A stretch of DNA of 64,000 nt, taken from contig NZ_JAETZZ010000008.1 in the NCBI RefSeq assembly GCF_022627325.1, positions 224,875 through 288,874 on the forward strand, in the 5' to 3' direction. Position numbers and translations under genes: made by a program. Shown piece after piece: positions 61,479 to 64,000 of this stretch. The stretch comes from Pseudomonas putida. Its GTDB lineage: Bacteria > Pseudomonadota > Gammaproteobacteria > Pseudomonadales > Pseudomonadaceae. Numbering within the stretch: the stretch's first letter is position 1; each line of letters starts with the position of its first letter. The notes below the pieces were generated by a model. The model searched no databases. It had not been told where the DNA came from and was given only the letters and a program-made list of their open reading frames with translations.

Positions 61479-61742
61479 TCAGCGGTTGGTGCTGGCAGCA
61501 GCCATCATCTTGTTTACCTCGCTGCGTACCATGCTGGCGTATTCTGGCGGCGACATGCCGTCCAGCTCGGCACGTACCCATTCAGCCCATTTGCCCTTGC
61601 GACGCGGCTTTTCCGAAATCAGCCGGGCTGCGTCAGCCTTCGCCTTGCCCAGGTTGTTCTGCCACAGTTCGAACAGCCGCGCCTTTTCTGCCTCGATCTG
61701 CGCCCGTTCCTCGAAGCTCCTGTTGGCCAGATTGAAACTCAT
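61479..61742 (-). CDS. Small conserved Pseudomonas protein, 87 aa
   Basis: A soluble, basic, helical protein (MSFNLANRSFEERAQIEAEK, then ARLFELWQNNLGKAKADAAR). I recognise no characterised family. It is convergent with the LEA lipoprotein gene, 14 bp apart. A helix with many charged residues suggests a nucleic-acid or protein-binding role, without further support. Confidence 0.7.
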   Translation of the reverse strand: MSFNLANRSFEERAQIEAEKARLFELWQNNLGKAKADAARLISEKPRRKGKWAEWVRAELDGMSPPEYASMVRSEVNKMMAAASTNR

Positions 61743-61868
61743 GAATGCACCTGCCAGTTGAAATGGCCGCTATCTTACACCGTAGTGGTGCTTCATCGCT
61801 AAGCTGGCGCAACTTTCCCGGCGCACCGGCATCCATTGCTTACCCCCCCTATCGACGAGGACATGTTC

Positions 61869-62189
61869 ATGGCCCGAAAATCAGCCTTTGCAGCTAACAG
61901 CGAGCAGATCAAGGATCAGGTGTTCAGTGAGCTGCAGGCATTGATAGAAGAATCCGAGAAGCTGCTCAACGACAGCGCCTCCCTGGTAGGTGAAGAAGCC
62001 GACACGCTACGCGCGCAGGTCAGCCTGAAACTTCGCCAGGCTCGAGAGGCGGCCGGACAGGTGCGCGCCAAAGCCCAACCGGTAGTAGACGCTACAAACG
62101 AATATATCGGCGGCCACCCATGGCAAACCGTTGCGGTCTCTGCCGGGTTTGGCCTGGTAATTGGCTTGCTACTGGGCCGCCGTCACTAA
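61869..62189 (+). CDS. DUF883 / ElaB-YqjD family membrane-anchored protein
   Basis: A 106 aa protein with a soluble alpha-helical N-terminal part (EQIKDQVFSELQALIEESEK) and one C-terminal TM segment (TVAVSAGFGLVIGLLLGRRH). E. coli YqjD, ElaB and YgaM are stationary-phase, inner-membrane, ribosome-binding proteins of the same layout. ATG 61869 is 8 bp after GAGG; ATG 61863 is too close to it. Confidence 0.88.
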   Translation: MARKSAFAANSEQIKDQVFSELQALIEESEKLLNDSASLVGEEADTLRAQVSLKLRQAREAAGQVRAKAQPVVDATNEYIGGHPWQTVAVSAGFGLVIGLLLGRRH

Positions 62190-62221
62190 CCGATACCAGG
62201 CGCAGTGCCGGCTGTTGCACA

Positions 62222-62839
62222 TCAGGCGGCCTGCGCCATCGGAATACCACTGTGGAAACGCAGTTCCTGATCCGCAGACAGGATCAGATCTGCTTCCGCC
62301 TCACGCACCCGCTGAACCCGCTGGGCGATATCTGCTTCATCGCCATACTGATGGGCGAGTTTCAGGTAGCCTTGGTAGTGGCGCGCTTCACTTTTAAGCA
62401 AGCCGTGATAAAAAGTGCCGAGCTCATCATCCAGGTGCGGGACCAATGCTGCAAAGCGCTCGCAGCTGCGTGCTTCGATAAAGGCACCTACCACCAGGGT
62501 ATCCACCAGTTTGACTGGCTCATGGGCGCGCACCAGGCGGCGCAAGCCAGAGGCATAGCGCCCCGCCGACACTGGGCGCAAAGGCACACCACGGCGCTTC
62601 ATCAAACGCAACACCTGCTCATGATGTACCAGTTCCTCACGGGCCAAGCGTGACATCATGTTGATCAGGTCCAGATGGGTGTTGTACTTGGCGATCAGGC
62701 TCAACGCCGTGCTGGCAGCTTTGAACTCGCAGTTCTTGTGGTCGATCAGCAAGGTTTCCTGGTCAGCAATGGCCGCCTCGATCCAGGCGTCTGGCGTCTT
62801 GCAACCAAGGAAGGCATCTATTTCGGGGATCAGGGACAT
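62222..62839 (-). CDS. miaE: tRNA 2-methylthio-N6-isopentenyladenosine hydroxylase
   Basis: A 205 aa non-heme diiron monooxygenase that hydroxylates ms2i6A37 of tRNAs reading UNN codons to ms2io6A. The ferritin-like iron ligands appear as E in REELVHHEQVL (ExxH pattern) and E in EARHYQGYLKLAHQYGDE. ATG 62839 yields MSLIPEIDAFLGCKTPDAWI; the longer frame to 62893 has no family similarity. Present in Pseudomonas and Salmonella but not E. coli. Confidence 0.93.
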   Translation of the reverse strand: MSLIPEIDAFLGCKTPDAWIEAAIADQETLLIDHKNCEFKAASTALSLIAKYNTHLDLINMMSRLAREELVHHEQVLRLMKRRGVPLRPVSAGRYASGLRRLVRAHEPVKLVDTLVVGAFIEARSCERFAALVPHLDDELGTFYHGLLKSEARHYQGYLKLAHQYGDEADIAQRVQRVREAEADLILSADQELRFHSGIPMAQAA

Positions 62840-62911
62840 AACGTACAACCACACACAGCAGGCAGGACGGGCGATTATACCGGTGCCGATCATGAGCGCC
62901 AGTGGCTATGC

Positions 62912-62925
62912 TTGATGTACATCAA
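62912..62925. promoter_or_regulatory. ANR/FNR box
   Basis: TTGATGTACATCAA is a perfect TTGAT-N4-ATCAA site. A TATAGT-like -10 follows at about 62949-62954, placing the box near -41.5, the class II activator position, for the usp gene at 62994. Confidence 0.82.
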
Positions 62926-62993
62926 ACGGCCACGCAAGGCCGGCCTACTATAGTCAGGCATAGGCCACCACCTTTTCAGGGGAGTTCATGCCC

Positions 62994-63857
62994 ATGCAAT
63001 CTGTCCGTAGCATTCTAGTGGTACTCGATCCCCATCATGCCCATAGCCGTGCGTTGACCCGCGCCAAGCTGATAGCCGGCGTAACCGGCGCGCGCCTGCA
63101 CTTGCTGATGTGCGACAAAAAACAGGATCACAGCGCACTGCTCAGCTTGCTTAGCAGTCAGCTACACGACGATGGCTACGCTAATGTCTCTCACGAACAG
63201 AACTGGAGGGAGAGCCTGCATGAGTCGATCATTGCCGTTCAACAGGCTGAAGGTTGTGACCTGGTGATCAAGGAGCACCGGCCGGACAACCCCCTGCGCA
63301 AGGCATTGCTGACGCCAAGCGACTGGAAACTTCTACGCCAGTGCCCTTGCGCAGTGTTGATGGTCAAGAGCGAGCGGCCTTGGACGGAAGGCATAATTCT
63401 GGCTGCCGTGGATGTCGGCAACGATGATGAAGACCATCGGCGGCTGCATGCCAGCATCATCGAGCATGGCTATGACATCGCCAGCCTGGCCAAGGGTGAA
63501 CTGCACGTGATCACTGCGCATCCCTCCCCCATGCTGGCGGCATCCGACCCGGTCTACCAGCTCAGTGAGACCATCGAAAAACGCTACCGAGAGGCCTGCA
63601 GGGCTTTCCAGGCCGAATACGATATCAGCGAGGATCGCCTGCATGTCGCAGAGGGCCCTGCGGATGTGCTGATACCGCATACCGAGCAGAAGCTCGATGC
63701 AGTGGTCACGGTCATTGGCACTGTCGCACGCACGGGCATTTCCGGAGCCTTGATCGGCAACACCTCTGAAGTCGTGCTGGATACGCTTGTGGGCGATGTG
63801 CTGGTGCTCAAAAGCGAAGAGGCGATCGCGCACCTGGCTGAACTGGCCCGAGGCTAG
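62994..63857 (+). CDS. Tandem universal stress protein
   Basis: A 287 aa protein with two Usp domains (about 1-140 and 150-287). Domain 1 begins SVRSILVVLDPHHAHSRALT; domain 2 includes LDAVVTVIGTVARTGISGAL, then IGNTSEVVLDTLVGDVLVLK, carrying the GxxG-x9-G(S/T) style ATP-binding pattern. I chose ATG 62994, 9 bp after AGGGGAG; ATG 62988 is only 3 bp away. The perfect ANR box upstream suggests induction by oxygen limitation, as for anaerobic Usp proteins in P. aeruginosa. Confidence 0.9.
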   Translation: MQSVRSILVVLDPHHAHSRALTRAKLIAGVTGARLHLLMCDKKQDHSALLSLLSSQLHDDGYANVSHEQNWRESLHESIIAVQQAEGCDLVIKEHRPDNPLRKALLTPSDWKLLRQCPCAVLMVKSERPWTEGIILAAVDVGNDDEDHRRLHASIIEHGYDIASLAKGELHVITAHPSPMLAASDPVYQLSETIEKRYREACRAFQAEYDISEDRLHVAEGPADVLIPHTEQKLDAVVTVIGTVARTGISGALIGNTSEVVLDTLVGDVLVLKSEEAIAHLAELARG

Positions 63858-63880
63858 AGACATTTCCGCGCACAAAGACA

Positions 63881-63916
63881 AAACCCCTACCTGCTTGCGC
63901 AGATAGGGGTTTTGCG
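63881..63916. terminator. Bidirectional terminator usp / 5S rRNA
   Basis: AAAACCCCTAcCTGC and GCAGATAGGGGTTTT form a stem around TTGC with one mismatch region. It serves both the usp gene and the minus-strand rRNA operon. Confidence 0.85.
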
Positions 63917-63925
63917 AAATGAATC

Positions 63926-64000
63926 TTGACGATGACCTACTCTCACATGGGGAAACCCCACACTACCATCGGCGATGCATCGTTTCACTACTGAGTTCGG
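63926..64000 (-). rRNA. rrf: 5S ribosomal RNA, 3' part
   Basis: The minus strand reads CCGAACTCAGTAGTGAAACG then ATGCATCGCCGATGGTAGTG and ends GTGAGAGTAGGTCATCGTCAAG, matching the 3' two-thirds of Pseudomonas 5S rRNA. The gene continues past the window, so an rRNA operon lies to the right, transcribed leftward. Confidence 0.95.

Overview
The window reads as chromosome of a fluorescent Pseudomonas, most likely the P. putida group. The GC content is high and the genes are densely packed. The core blocks are typical of the genus: gacA-uvrC-pgsA-tRNA-Gly, cysG-serS-crcB-rarA-lolA-ftsK, aat-bpt-infA, clpA-clpS beside cspD, and icd beside idh. Interspersed palindromes of the GCCGGCTTGCCGGC type match P. 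putida REP elements. This assignment comes from gene recognition and recalled synteny; no search was run.

Layout. 1-0.9 kb: a decayed RHS gene. 1-5.3 kb: tRNA-Gly, pgsA, uvrC, gacA, an XRE regulator and a GNAT enzyme. 5.4-10.7 kb: a GST, a thioesterase, and a GABA-type module (APC permease, divergent LysR regulator, class III aminotransferase). 10.7-17.5 kb: two small unknown proteins, a second EF-G, a SulP transporter, an AAA ATPase and an orphan secretin-like exported protein. 18-21.4 kb: isocitrate lyase and an OPT transporter. 21.7-26.6 kb is the accessory part. It holds two near-identical 806-bp direct repeats, each with the same pair of small Pseudomonas-type genes, and about 3.3 kb of debris between them: a broken Nudix gene, an orphan membrane protein, IS3-type remnants and a truncated ORF. 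26.7-35.5 kb: tRNA-Ser, a BI-1 protein, a purine permease, tusDCB-tusE-ybiB, a glutathionyl-hydroquinone reductase, cysG and serS. 35.5-49.5 kb: a collapsed crcB, rarA, lolA, ftsK, the N-degron genes (aat, bpt, clpS, clpA), infA, cspD, icd and idh. 49.6-64 kb: a 7-bp repeat array, nudJ-mnmA-hflD, purB, roxA, topB, zapE, a PQQ-type dehydrogenase, several small envelope or stress proteins, miaE, a Usp with an ANR box, and the 3' end of a 5S rRNA gene.

How genes work together. AceA, Icd and monomeric Idh control the isocitrate branch point. TusBCD, TusE and MnmA form the sulfur relay for tRNA 2-thiouridine. Aat and Bpt create N-degrons that ClpS and ClpA deliver for degradation. The permease, LysR regulator and aminotransferase look like one amino-acid uptake and catabolism unit. 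No complete new defence or secretion system was seen. The least explained items are the repeated leader plus two-gene cassette, the strong dyad between the ATPase and secretin-like genes, the fusA2 leader inverted repeat, and a candidate small RNA after aceA.
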